Assembly (NCBI GenBank): GCA_036505635.1
Contig: DASXTC010000038.1
Span: 62,001 to 126,000, forward strand
DNA: 64,000 nt
DNA from: DASXTC01 sp036505635
GTDB lineage: Bacteria; Acidobacteriota; Polarisedimenticolia; JACPZX01; DASXTC01
Direction: 5' to 3'
The position numbers and the translations under genes are program-made. The notes beneath the pieces are model-generated. The model did no database searches. It was not told where the DNA came from and saw nothing but the letters and a program-made list of their open reading frames with translations. How positions within the stretch are numbered: the stretch's first letter is position 1; the number at the start of each line of letters is the position of its first letter. Shown here piece by piece: positions 44,554 to 53,448 of the stretch.

Positions 44554-45249
44554 ATGGCCATGATGAGACGCACGTATCTGTTGCGAGCTTTTCTGCTGGG
44601 TGTTATTGCACTGAGCCTGGGAGCCCCGAGCTGGGCCGCGAAGTTCTCGATCGAGCGGATCTACATCGAGTACAACTCCTCGGCCAACGATCTCGGCTTT
44701 CATGTCTCTCTCGATGGGGAGGACTGGAAGACTCTCAAGATCGTCAACCCCGCCGGTGTCACGGTCCTCGATCTGACGGGCCGAGGGCCCTATGCGGCTC
44801 TCGGACTCACCGAGCTCTTCTTCGAGGGCGCGGAGCCTTCACTCGACGATTACCCGCTCGATCGGCTCCTAGCGCAATTCCCGGAGGGGCAGTACAAGTT
44901 CAGTGGACTGACGACCGATGGGACCCGCATCGCCAGCTCGGCGCTCCTCTCGCACGCCGTCCCCGACGGACCGGCCGTTTCCTCCGAGGTGGACGATGAC
45001 ACCGTCGTCATCCGGTGGAGCGCCGTGACGGATCACCCGGCCGGTTTTCCGAACAGGAGAATCCAGATCGTCGGCTATCAGATCCTCGTCGACCCCTTTG
45101 AGGTGACCCTCCCGGCCTCGAGCAGAGAGGTGACCCTTCCGCGGGAGTTCGTGGAGTCCCTGAAGCCCGGCGAGCACCAGTTCGAGGTGCTGGCGATCGA
45201 TTCGAGCGGGAACCAGACGATCACCGAGGGGTCTTTCGAAACGGACTGA
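44554..45249 (+). CDS. Secreted FN3-like protein of unknown function
   Basis: A 231-residue protein with a signal peptide (LLRAFLLGVIALSLGAPSWAAK) and a beta-rich mature region. The C-terminal 90 residues resemble a fibronectin type III domain (VIRWSAVTDHPAG, GYQILVD, LKPGEHQFEVLAIDSSGNQT). AAAGGAG precedes the ATG at 44554. It is 108 bp after the phosphodiesterase gene in the same direction and may be a surface or periplasmic binding protein. Confidence 0.65.
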   Translation: MAMMRRTYLLRAFLLGVIALSLGAPSWAAKFSIERIYIEYNSSANDLGFHVSLDGEDWKTLKIVNPAGVTVLDLTGRGPYAALGLTELFFEGAEPSLDDYPLDRLLAQFPEGQYKFSGLTTDGTRIASSALLSHAVPDGPAVSSEVDDDTVVIRWSAVTDHPAGFPNRRIQIVGYQILVDPFEVTLPASSREVTLPREFVESLKPGEHQFEVLAIDSSGNQTITEGSFETD

Positions 45250-45360
45250 CGCCCGGTCGTTCTCCGCCGCGACGCTCTTCCCGTATTGACGCCCTCATCG
45301 TGTGGGAACATACTCCGAGGACCGCGAATGGGAGAGACCCGTGTCGGGTCGGGAGGGCAT

Positions 45361-45819
45361 ATGAAGAGGCTTCTGTACGTGGGATGTACCCCGGGCAACG
45401 ACGTCAAGCTCCTCCAGAACGACCTCAACGCCGTGCTGGCCCTGCCGGACCAAAAATCTGCGCAGGGGGCGCTGGAGCCGGACGGAGGGTTCGGCAAGAA
45501 GACCCTGTCCCGGGTCCAGGAGTTTCAACGGCTCAACGGTCTCGACGCGGACGGTGTCGTCGGAGCCAAGACCCTCGAGGTGCTCAGCGAGCTGCTCGAA
45601 GAGATGCCTGGAGCGCAGGCCGAGCAGGCGCCCGGAGGCGCGGCCGGCGGGAGCGGCAAGGTTTACGAAGGAGGACCGCCGTATGGCAAGCCCCTGACCT
45701 CCACCGGTGCCGGCGCGAAGACCGCTGGCGGCGGGGGGTACGGCGGCAAGAGCACCGGCGGTGGCGCGGTCAAGGGGGGCGGCTCGGGTGGCGGCGCCAA
45801 GTCATGGGGGAAAGGCTGA
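45361..45819 (+). CDS. Peptidoglycan-binding-domain protein with Gly/Lys-rich tail
   Basis: A 152-residue protein. Residues 5-80 form a PG_binding_1-like three-helix domain (DVKLLQNDLNAVLALP, GGFGKKTLSRVQEFQRLNGLDADGVVGAKTLEVL). The last 60 residues are an almost unstructured Gly/Ala/Lys tail ending GGGAKSWGKG. No signal peptide is visible, so wall binding would need leaderless export or the domain has an internal role. GGGAGGG precedes the ATG. Its end overlaps the next gene by 16 nt. Confidence 0.75.
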   Translation: MKRLLYVGCTPGNDVKLLQNDLNAVLALPDQKSAQGALEPDGGFGKKTLSRVQEFQRLNGLDADGVVGAKTLEVLSELLEEMPGAQAEQAPGGAAGGSGKVYEGGPPYGKPLTSTGAGAKTAGGGGYGGKSTGGGAVKGGGSGGGAKSWGKG

Positions 45820-46802
45820 CGCCTCCCGTGCCTTCCTCCGCGTGGCTCGGATCGGTCCTGCCGGGGCCGGTTCCACGCGAGACAACCGCCACCTGCGACC
45901 GTTGCGTCATGTGCGAGCCGCGATCGACCGGCCGCGGCGTTGCGGATCTGTCATTCGACTCGCGGGTGAAGTGCTGCACCTATCACCCGGAGCTGCCCAA
46001 CTTCCTGGTTGGAAGAATCCTCTCCGACCCTGACCCGGAGCTCGCGAGGGGCCGGGAAGCCGTGGAGTCAAAGCTGCGGGCGGAGGTCGGCGTCGGCCCG
46101 CTCGGCATCCATCCTCCCCCTGAATACCTCGAGCTCTTCCACCAGAGCGCGGACGGCTTCGGCCGCAAGATCGAGCTTCGCTGTCCCTATTACGTCGTGG
46201 AATCGGGCCGCTGCGGGATCTGGCGCCACCGCACCGGCGTCTGCTCGACCTGGTTCTGCAAGCACGACCGCGGCGCCGTGGGGGCCCGCTTCTGGGCCGC
46301 GCTCGGGAGCCTCCTGTTGGAGGTCGAGCGCCGCGTCGCGCACTGGTGCGCCGCCGAGCTTGTGGCCGGCATGCCGCCGCCGGCTGATCCCTGGGGCCCC
46401 TGGCGAGGACGCGCGGCGGAATTCTATCGAGAGTGCGCGCGACGGGTCGAACCGCTCGGCTGGGACGATATCGTCCGGATCTGCGGCCCCTCGGTCGAGG
46501 ACCTCGCTCGGGCCGCGGTGGAGGCCTTCCGCCAGATGGAGAGCCGCGAGGTTCCGGACGCGCTGGGACGGGGCTCGTTCGAGGTCGTGGCGCGCGGTCC
46601 CGACCGGGTGCGCCTGCGAAGCTACAACCCCTTCGACCCGATCGACCTGCCTGCCTGGGTGCTCGAGGCTGTGGATCGATTCGATGGTGGGCCGTCGGGT
46701 GACGCGCTGGCCCGGATCGCTCGTGAGATGGGGGTCTGGATGCCGTCCACCCTTGCCCGGACCCTCTGCGACTTCGAGATCCTCGTGCCGGCGCAGGAGT
46801 GA
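45804..46802 (+). CDS. Cysteine-rich protein, YkgJ-like cluster arrangement
   Basis: A 332-residue protein of no certain family. The N-terminal half holds CDRCVMC (about 31-37), KCCTYHPELPNF, LRCPYYV, GRCGIW and GVCSTWFCKH: eleven cysteines in a pattern reminiscent of YkgJ/FliB-type Zn- or Fe-S-binding proteins. The C-terminal half is helical and ends with a winged-helix-like stretch (LARIAREMGVWMPSTLARTLCDFEIL). The ATG lies inside the upstream gene (16-nt overlap). It may bind a metal cluster and modify or sense; no function is assigned. Confidence 0.6.
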   Translation: MGERLTPPVPSSAWLGSVLPGPVPRETTATCDRCVMCEPRSTGRGVADLSFDSRVKCCTYHPELPNFLVGRILSDPDPELARGREAVESKLRAEVGVGPLGIHPPPEYLELFHQSADGFGRKIELRCPYYVVESGRCGIWRHRTGVCSTWFCKHDRGAVGARFWAALGSLLLEVERRVAHWCAAELVAGMPPPADPWGPWRGRAAEFYRECARRVEPLGWDDIVRICGPSVEDLARAAVEAFRQMESREVPDALGRGSFEVVARGPDRVRLRSYNPFDPIDLPAWVLEAVDRFDGGPSGDALARIAREMGVWMPSTLARTLCDFEILVPAQE

Positions 46803-46846
46803 CTTCGCGCCAGGTCCGCGCCGGTCCGGGACGGGAGGGGCCAGCC

Positions 46847-48223
46847 ATGCCGATGCTGGAGAAGGATTCGCTGTCCCTGCTCGCCTCCGCCCTCGACGGG
46901 CTCGACGCAGGCTTCTCGTCCTTGCCGCCGCTCTCCGCCTCGCCGGGGGGCGCCGATCGGATCGAGCGTGTCCTGATGGAGGTCGCCGGACGGCTCCACG
47001 ACAACTACCCCTACTTCCACCCGCTCTACGCCGGACAGATGCTCAAGCCGCCCCATCCCGTGGCGCGGCTCGCCTACTCGCTCGCCCTCTGGATCAATCC
47101 GAACAACCACGCGCTGGACGGCGGCCGTGCCAGCTCCGCCATGGAGAAGGAGGCGGTGGCCGGCATCGCCCGCATGTTCGGCTGGGAGACTCACCTTGGC
47201 CATCTCTGCGGCGGAGGCACGATGGCCAACCTCGAGGCGCTCTGGGTGGCCTCGCGGATTCACCCCGGAAAAGGGGTCGTCGCCTCCCGGCAGGCACACT
47301 ACACCCATGCGCGCATCAGCGGCGTGCTCGGGCTGAGATTTCAAGCCGTCCCCTGCGACCCTTCCGGGAGGATGGACCTCGCGGCGCTCGAACGACTCCT
47401 CGACCGAGGGGGCGTCGGCACGGTTGTCGCCACGATGGGCACGACCGCGACCGGCTCGGTGGATCCTCTCCCCGCGCTGCTCGATCTGCGGGACCGTTAT
47501 GGTTTCCGCCTGCACGCCGATGCCGCGTACGGCGGCTACTTCGGCCTGGCGGAGAACCTCGCGGCCGACGCGCGGGAGGCGTTCGACCGGCTGGCCCGGG
47601 CCGACTCGATCGTGGTCGACCCTCACAAGCACGGCCTCCAACCCTACGGATGCGGTTGCGTGGTCTTCCGAGATCCCGCGGTCGGGCGCTTCTACCGGCA
47701 CGACTCTCCCTATACCTACTTCACCTCGACCGATCTGCATCTGGGGGAGATCAGCCTGGAATGCTCCCGGCCGGGGGCCGCAGCGGTCGCCCTGTGGGCG
47801 ACACAGAAGCTGCTGCCGCTGGTCCGAGGGGGCGAGTTCTCCATGATGCTCGGGGCGTCGCGTGCCGCCGCGCTCGCCCTGCACGAGAGGGCGCGGGCGG
47901 ACGGCCGGTTCGTGACGCCGTTCGCCCCGGAGCTCGACATCGTCTGCTGGGCGCCGCGAGCCGAGAGGCTGAGCGATGCCTCGGAGCTCGCGCGGCGGAT
48001 CTTCGACGAGGCCGCGCGGCGCGACCTGCATCTGGCCCTGGCCGAGCTGCCTGCCGACTTCTTCGACCTGGCGGGCGCCGGCATGGAGAGGGACCGTGAG
48101 ACCGTGACCTGTCTGAGATCGGTCCTGATGAAACCGGAGCATCTCGAGTGGGTCCCGCGAATCTGGGAGATTCTGAGTCTGGCCACCGAGGCCGCGCTGC
48201 GCCGGGGCGCCGAAGGGCACTGA
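46847..48223 (+). CDS. PLP-dependent group II amino-acid decarboxylase
   Basis: A 458-residue fold-type I enzyme. The PLP lysine is K261 in DPHKHGLQPYGCG. Other family features are GGGTMANLEAL (cofactor phosphate binding), the aspartate in LHADAAYGG, and an early GMLKPPHPV-like segment typical of MfnA/tyrosine/aspartate decarboxylases. It would release CO2 from an aromatic or acidic amino acid; the substrate is not predictable. The start at 46847 has GGGAGGGG 6 nt upstream, while an in-frame GTG at 46799 has none. Confidence 0.85.
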   Translation: MPMLEKDSLSLLASALDGLDAGFSSLPPLSASPGGADRIERVLMEVAGRLHDNYPYFHPLYAGQMLKPPHPVARLAYSLALWINPNNHALDGGRASSAMEKEAVAGIARMFGWETHLGHLCGGGTMANLEALWVASRIHPGKGVVASRQAHYTHARISGVLGLRFQAVPCDPSGRMDLAALERLLDRGGVGTVVATMGTTATGSVDPLPALLDLRDRYGFRLHADAAYGGYFGLAENLAADAREAFDRLARADSIVVDPHKHGLQPYGCGCVVFRDPAVGRFYRHDSPYTYFTSTDLHLGEISLECSRPGAAAVALWATQKLLPLVRGGEFSMMLGASRAAALALHERARADGRFVTPFAPELDIVCWAPRAERLSDASELARRIFDEAARRDLHLALAELPADFFDLAGAGMERDRETVTCLRSVLMKPEHLEWVPRIWEILSLATEAALRRGAEGH

Positions 48224-48273
48224 CGGAGGCCGCCGGGCGCGGACCTCATCACCTCGACAACGAGAGCGCCACC

Positions 48274-48744
48274 ATGGGAGTCAAGAAGGTCCCCGAGGGG
48301 TACCACACCGCCACCGCGTATCTGATCGTCCACGACGCGGCCCGCGCCATCGAGTTCTACACGAAGGCGTTCGGTGCCAGGGAGCTCCTGCGTCTTTCGG
48401 CCCCGGGCGGGAAGATCGGGCACGCAGAGATCCAGATCGGCGACTCGCCAATCATGATGGCTGACGAGCATCCGGAGATGGGGGCGCGCAGCCCACGGAC
48501 TCTCGGCGGCACGGCGGTCTTCATGATGCTCTACGTCGAGAACGTGGACGAGCTGTTCCGCCAGGCCCTGGCGGCCGGCGCCAGGGAGCTCAGGCCGCTG
48601 AAGGATGAGTTCTATGGCGACCGGACCGGCACGCTGGAGGATCCCTTCGGACACATGTGGACGCTGGCCACGCACAAGGAGGACGTGGCGCCCGAGGAGA
48701 TCGAGAGGCGCTACGCGGCCGCTCTCAAGAAGCAGGGGGGCTGA
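48274..48744 (+). CDS. VOC/glyoxalase family protein (PhnB-like)
   Basis: A 156-residue vicinal-oxygen-chelate-fold protein of the PhnB/YkcA type. It shows TAYLIVHDAARAIEFYTKAFGA at the N-terminus, HAEIQIGDSPIMMADE, and the closing GTLEDPFGHMWTLATHKED. The possible metal ligands are a histidine (HAEI) and the glutamate/aspartate pair near the end. Many members are non-enzymatic or resistance-like binders. It lies 50 nt after the decarboxylase stop, so probably in the same transcript. Confidence 0.87.
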   Translation: MGVKKVPEGYHTATAYLIVHDAARAIEFYTKAFGARELLRLSAPGGKIGHAEIQIGDSPIMMADEHPEMGARSPRTLGGTAVFMMLYVENVDELFRQALAAGARELRPLKDEFYGDRTGTLEDPFGHMWTLATHKEDVAPEEIERRYAAALKKQGG

Positions 48745-48867
48745 GCCTCACGGCAGCGAGGGCTCAGGCCGTGCCGCGGCCCCCGAAACCAGGCGATGCG
48801 TGCGGATTCAGCCTTGCCCGTCCCCGCTGGTCCCCGTACCTTTAGGCCATCTCGAGAGGGGGGAGAG

Positions 48868-49251
48868 GTGTCAGCTCCGAAACCAGGTCAGCTCGCCGGA
48901 ACGCGTCGCATGCAGGAGGCGCTGGCGAGGCTGAGCCGAGGGTCCCGCGCCGACGCGCGCCGGGGCCGGGTCGCCGCCAGGCCCGCGGTCGCCGCGCCGC
49001 GCCCGCCATCCGTCGCTGCGCCGGAGCCGCCACCCGAGGGCGCGTTGCCTGCCGGTCCGGCGCTCCCCTTCGAGCTGGGCGATCTGATGGAGAGGCTCGA
49101 CCGGATCACCGACAGGTTGTCGGAGCTTCAACCCCCGGCGCGAGCGCTCCCCGCCACGCGCGAGATCTTCTCGGAGTGGGTCCGGCTCAGGCGGTGGGAG
49201 GAGATGTCGTTCGCCGATTTCCTCAACCTGCGCCGGGCCGGGCGGGTCTGA
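48868..49251 (+). CDS. Small hypothetical protein
   Basis: A 127-residue protein starting at a GTG with a strong purine-rich site (GGGGGGAGAG). The first half is Pro/Ala/Arg-rich and disordered (APRPPSVAAPEPPPEG). The second half contains ELGDLMERLDRITDRLSEL (amphipathic helix) and IFSEWVRLRRWEEMSFADFLNLRRAGRV. No family is recognised. It is convergent with the GGDEF-PilZ gene, 10 bp apart. Confidence 0.55.
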   Translation: MSAPKPGQLAGTRRMQEALARLSRGSRADARRGRVAARPAVAAPRPPSVAAPEPPPEGALPAGPALPFELGDLMERLDRITDRLSELQPPARALPATREIFSEWVRLRRWEEMSFADFLNLRRAGRV

Positions 49252-49261
49252 GGAGAAGCTC

Positions 49262-50491
49262 TCAGGAGGCCTTCGGCTGGTCCTCCGATGGCTCCGCGGT
49301 GAAACGCTCGAGGAACTCGATGATCCCCTCGATCTGCTCCTCGACGACCAGATCGAAGAGGACCCCGATCTCGTAGCGTTCCCCCACGTCCCCTTCGAAC
49401 CTCTCGATGCGCACCACCCGTCCGGGGATGACGACCTGGTCCGCGTCGCGCCGGTTGCGGCAGAAGATCTGCACCGTGCGCCCCAGCTCGATGGGCTGCT
49501 CGCTCTCGAACAGCACGCCACCCGAGGAGATGTTCCGCACCGACGGTGGCGACCCGGCGCCCGTGCCTTCGGGCATGAGGGTGACCTGCAGGTCGCGGTG
49601 CTCCACCGCGAGCCGGATGAACTCGCGACGCTCGCGGTAGTAGATCGCGACGCCTCCGCTACCCCGCGCCCGAGCGGTGTGCCACGCCTCGCGCGCCCGC
49701 GCCGCGAGGTCCTCGGGTCCATCCGCGTCCTCGGGGAAGGAGGCGACCCCCGCGCTCGCCGTCAGCTCGAAGGGGCGGCCGTTGACGTGTTTCTCCATAT
49801 AGAACTCCGCGGCCCTCTGGCGGATCCGGTCGGCGAGGTAATAGGCCCCCATCCGATCGGTCTCGGTCAGGAGCAGCGCGAACTGCGCCCCTGATGTCCG
49901 CGCCGCGCAGTCGATGGTGCGGATGCAGGAGTTGATGATGCCGGCCATCTCCCGCAGCAGGACGGTGCCGATCGTCGAGCCGTACCGGTCGGTGATCTCG
50001 GAGAACTCGTCGATCTCGATGTGGACATACGATAGGTCGATGTTGAAGCGGCGGGCCCTGGAGGTTTCGCGGGGGAGTTGATCCTCGAGAAACGACAGGG
50101 TGTGCAGACCGGTGACCGGATCGGTGATCTCGCGGCCGGCCGGGCGGATCGACTCGAGCAGCTCCATCAGACGAGGCCGGGAGGTCCTGCGGTTCAGGTC
50201 GACCAGGTAGTCCAGCATCGCCACCCGGAGCCCCACTGCTCGACCGAGCGTCCCTTCCATGGCGGTGCGGTTCCGGAGCATCGCCTCCCAATGGCGATGC
50301 GCCTCGGCTTCCTCGAAGGTGACGTTGCAGAGCATGAGGAGGAGGCTGGAATAGAGGCCCGGCCCGAGCCCCCACGCGAGTCGATCGACCCGCTCGAGGG
50401 CCCATTCCATGGCGATCGGGTCCTCATTGAGAGACGCCTGGATCTCGGCCTTGATCGCGGCGATCTCATCGGCCCGGCTTGACGATGGCAT
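49262..50491 (-). CDS. Degenerate GGDEF-PilZ protein
   Basis: A 409-residue cytoplasmic protein. The middle (about 120-285) is a GGDEF-like cyclase domain whose active site reads SGAQF (200-204) instead of GG[D/E]EF, so c-di-GMP synthesis is unlikely. The C-terminus (about 286-395) is a PilZ domain with RREFIR (R289-x3-R293) and NISSGG (320-325), the two c-di-GMP-binding motifs. It is therefore probably a c-di-GMP receptor. It lies 82 bp after the membrane-fusion gene, on the same strand. Confidence 0.85.
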   Translation of the reverse strand: MPSSSRADEIAAIKAEIQASLNEDPIAMEWALERVDRLAWGLGPGLYSSLLLMLCNVTFEEAEAHRHWEAMLRNRTAMEGTLGRAVGLRVAMLDYLVDLNRRTSRPRLMELLESIRPAGREITDPVTGLHTLSFLEDQLPRETSRARRFNIDLSYVHIEIDEFSEITDRYGSTIGTVLLREMAGIINSCIRTIDCAARTSGAQFALLLTETDRMGAYYLADRIRQRAAEFYMEKHVNGRPFELTASAGVASFPEDADGPEDLAARAREAWHTARARGSGGVAIYYRERREFIRLAVEHRDLQVTLMPEGTGAGSPPSVRNISSGGVLFESEQPIELGRTVQIFCRNRRDADQVVIPGRVVRIERFEGDVGERYEIGVLFDLVVEEQIEGIIEFLERFTAEPSEDQPKAS

Positions 50492-50572
50492 GCGGGCAAT
50501 ATATTGCGGGTGCCGGCAGGGTCAACCCGCCGGGGGGGGCCGTCCCGAAAGCTAAGCGCTCCAAAGCGACCG

Positions 50573-51802
50573 TCAGGAGGCGACGCGGACGCGATCCCCC
50601 TCCCGCAAGCCGGTGGCGCTTCCCTCGATCAGGGACTCCTCCCCATTGAGGCCGGAAACCACCTCCCGCAGATCGCCGTGGGACTCGCCGAGGCGCACCG
50701 GCACCCGCACCACCCTCTCGTCCTTGACGACCAGCACGAAGACATCGCCGCCGTCGAGGCGCACGGAGGAGGCGGGAATATAGATGCGGGGGGGCGCGGC
50801 GGCGGTCTCGGCCGAGACCTCCCGGGCCAGGAAGGAGACCCGCGCGCTCATGTCGGGAAGGAGGTGGTCGTCGGCGTCGAGGAATCTGATCTTGGCCTGC
50901 ACGACCGCCTTCTGGCGATCGACCGCCGGCACGAGCTGTCGCACCGAGCCCCGGTACTTGCGCCCGGGCACCGCGTCGACCGTGACCAGCGCGGGCTGGC
51001 CGACCGACACCCTGGACAGGTTGCTCTCGTTGACGTCGGCCTCCATCTCGAGGGTCGAGAAGTCGGCCAGGGTGACGATGGCGCCGCCGGTGGGCTGGCC
51101 CGAGAAAGCGCCCGCGGCCACCATCTCGCCGATCTCGGAGGACTTGCCGGTGACGACACCGTCGAACGGTGCCCTGATGATCGTCTTGTCGAAGTTGGCC
51201 TCGGTGATCGACACGCGGGCCTCGGCCACCTTGACCGCCTGCTCGGAGGCGGCGACCCCCGACACGGCCACGTCGTGGGAGCGCTTGGCAGCATCGTAGC
51301 TCGACTCGGTCGTGATCCCCTGTGACATCAGGTTGCGCTGCCGTTCCACCTCGCGGCCCGCCTCCCACAGAGTGGAGCGGGACTGCTCGAGGCGGGCGCG
51401 GCTCTCCGCGAGCGAGGCCCTCGCCTCGGCGACCTGCGCGGCGAGGTCATCGTTGCTCAGACGCGCGATCACGTCGCCGGCTTTCACGCGGCTTCCCTCG
51501 TCCACGCCCAGCCAGTCGAGCCGCCCCGAGGTCCGCGCCGAGATGGTCGCGCGCCGCTGCGGCACGATGTAGCCGGTGGCCGTGAGCACCTCGTCCACGC
51601 CGCCGGCCTGAAGCAGCCTCGGCCGCGACACGCGGACCTCCGGTGGCGAGCTCGGGAGCCAGTCGGAGCGCCAGGCGAACCAGCCGGCGGCACCGACCGC
51701 GATCAGAGCCGCGATCCAGATGAGGGCCTTGCGTCCAGGCCGTGGTCGATCGGGCTCGTCGTCACGGTGGATCCTGAGGGCGGACAGGTCTGCGGCGGAC
51801 AT
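50573..51802 (-). CDS. RND/MacA-type membrane fusion protein (orphan)
   Basis: A 409-residue periplasmic adaptor with an N-terminal TM (about 26-43), a lipoyl-type barrel (TGYIVPQRRATISA, DGVVTGKSSEIGEMV), a helical hairpin (about 120-190) and C-terminal beta barrels. Such proteins bridge an inner-membrane ABC or RND pump to an outer-membrane channel. No pump or TolC gene is adjacent in the window, so its partner must be encoded elsewhere or supplied by another system. The GGDEF-PilZ gene is downstream. Confidence 0.85.
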   Translation of the reverse strand: MSAADLSALRIHRDDEPDRPRPGRKALIWIAALIAVGAAGWFAWRSDWLPSSPPEVRVSRPRLLQAGGVDEVLTATGYIVPQRRATISARTSGRLDWLGVDEGSRVKAGDVIARLSNDDLAAQVAEARASLAESRARLEQSRSTLWEAGREVERQRNLMSQGITTESSYDAAKRSHDVAVSGVAASEQAVKVAEARVSITEANFDKTIIRAPFDGVVTGKSSEIGEMVAAGAFSGQPTGGAIVTLADFSTLEMEADVNESNLSRVSVGQPALVTVDAVPGRKYRGSVRQLVPAVDRQKAVVQAKIRFLDADDHLLPDMSARVSFLAREVSAETAAAPPRIYIPASSVRLDGGDVFVLVVKDERVVRVPVRLGESHGDLREVVSGLNGEESLIEGSATGLREGDRVRVAS

Positions 51803-51909
51803 CTCGGTGGATTCGCTCCGGGCGCGGAGGGGCTTTCCTTGACAGTGATTTGGACGCAGGCTAGCATAACGCCTTCCCGGAATCGAGACTGACTGAGCGA
51901 TCCGGAGAC

Positions 51910-51984
51910 GGGCCGCTAGCTCAATGGCAGAGCAACGGACTCTTAATCCGTGGGTTCAAGGTTCAAGTCCTTGGCGGCTCACCA
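51910..51984 (+). tRNA. tRNA-Lys (anticodon CTT)
   Basis: A 75-nt cloverleaf: acceptor GGGCCGC/GCGGCTC with one G-U pair, anticodon loop CTCTTAA (CTT), T loop TTCAAGT, and encoded CCA. Confidence 0.96.
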
Positions 51985-52003
51985 GGTCTCCCGGCACCTC
52001 CCC

Positions 52004-52088
52004 GCGAAAGTGGCGGAACTGGCAGACGCGCCGGACTTAGGATCCGGTGGGGCAACCCATGGGGGTTCGAATCCCCCCTTTCGCACCA
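52004..52088 (+). tRNA. tRNA-Leu (anticodon TAG)
   Basis: An 85-nt class II tRNA with a long variable arm (TGGGGCAACCCAT). Acceptor GCGAAAG/CTTTCGC, anticodon loop CTTAGGA (TAG), T loop TTCGAAT, and encoded CCA. It lies 19 nt after tRNA-Lys and 28 nt before tig. Confidence 0.97.
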
Positions 52089-52116
52089 GTTTCCGGCCAG
52101 GAGAACCCGATAGACC

Positions 52117-53427
52117 ATGCAGCCCGATGAATCCCCCCGGCGAGCCGAGGACCTGAAGGTCACGGTCTCGGAGATCACGGCAGCTCGAAAATCGATCCGG
52201 ATCGAGGTCCCGGCCGGAGAGGTCGCCACCGAATACGACCAGGCGTGCCGCAAGTACATGCGCAACCTGAAGGTGCCCGGCTTCCGGCAGGGGAAGGTGC
52301 CGCTGCACATCGTCACCCAGCGTTTCGGGCGGGAGATCGAGCAGGAGGCGGTGGAGCATGTGATCCAGCACGCGCTCGACCACGCCTTCAAGGACTCGGG
52401 TCTCAAGCCGCTGCGCTCGCCGGTGCTCAAAGAGTACGTCTTCAAGAAGGGTGAGCCGCTCGCCTTCACCGCGGAGTTCGAGGTCCGGCCGAAGATCACG
52501 GTCCAGGGGAGCCGCGACATCCGGGTGAAGATCGCGGAGCCGGCCGTCACCGATGCGATGGTGATCTCGGCGCTCGATACGCTGCGCGAGCGCGCCGCGC
52601 GGTTCCTTCCGGTGGAAGGGCGCGGCGTGACGCCGGGCGATTTCGCGCTCATCGATATCAAGGGGCACGCGGCGGGCGGCCAGGCGGAGCCATTCTCTCG
52701 GGAGAACCTCCTCTTTGAGGTCGGGTCGGGCGGCCCCAACCCCGAGCTGACCGAGCACCTGCGGGGGATGATGCCGGGGGAGAGGCGCCAGTTCGAGATC
52801 GCGTATCCCGGCGACCATCCCGTGCGCAATCTCGCGGGGCGTCGGATCGCCTACGACGTGCTTCTGCGTGAGATCAAGATGAAGGAGCTTCCCGACCTCG
52901 ACGACGAGTTCGCGCGCGACCTCGGCAAGTACGAGACCCTCGAGGACCTGCGCGGCGCCGTGCGGATCGACTTGATGGAGGGGGAACGTCGCCGCGCGCG
53001 CGAGGAAGCCCGCGGCGCGGTCATCGAGCAGCTTCTCGCGGCCAACCCCGACGTCGCGGTTCCCGATTCGATGGTGGAGGAGGAGCTCGATCGACGGATC
53101 GACGACCTGGCGCGCACGATGGTGCTCCAGGGAATGGACCCCCGACGCGCCTCGGTGGATTGGAACGAAATTCGGGAGAAGCATCGCGAGGGGGCCTTCA
53201 GAGCGGTGCGCGCGATGATTCTCCTTGACGCGGTCGCCGAAGAGAAGGAGATTTCCGTGGCGCCAGAGGCACTCGACCGCGCCCTCGCAGATGAAGCGGA
53301 AAGACGCCACCAGACGAAGGAGGCCCTCCGCGCGAAGCTCGCGAACGACGGGCGATTGGAGCGACTCGAGCAGCAGCTCCTGAGGGAAAAGGTCCTTGAC
53401 TTTCTGTTAGTTGCGTCTGATACTTAG
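52117..53427 (+). CDS. tig: Trigger factor
   Basis: A 436-residue ribosome-associated chaperone. The ribosome-docking signature GFRQGKVP is at about 55-62. A PPIase domain follows (about 165-250, with only part of the FKBP-like pocket conserved), then the helical C-terminal chaperone arms. It captures nascent chains at the exit tunnel. It starts the tig-clpP-clpX-lon protein-quality block. Confidence 0.95.
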   Translation: MQPDESPRRAEDLKVTVSEITAARKSIRIEVPAGEVATEYDQACRKYMRNLKVPGFRQGKVPLHIVTQRFGREIEQEAVEHVIQHALDHAFKDSGLKPLRSPVLKEYVFKKGEPLAFTAEFEVRPKITVQGSRDIRVKIAEPAVTDAMVISALDTLRERAARFLPVEGRGVTPGDFALIDIKGHAAGGQAEPFSRENLLFEVGSGGPNPELTEHLRGMMPGERRQFEIAYPGDHPVRNLAGRRIAYDVLLREIKMKELPDLDDEFARDLGKYETLEDLRGAVRIDLMEGERRRAREEARGAVIEQLLAANPDVAVPDSMVEEELDRRIDDLARTMVLQGMDPRRASVDWNEIREKHREGAFRAVRAMILLDAVAEEKEISVAPEALDRALADEAERRHQTKEALRAKLANDGRLERLEQQLLREKVLDFLLVASDT

Positions 53428-53448
53428 CCGCGTGCGGGAGAGCGGAAA

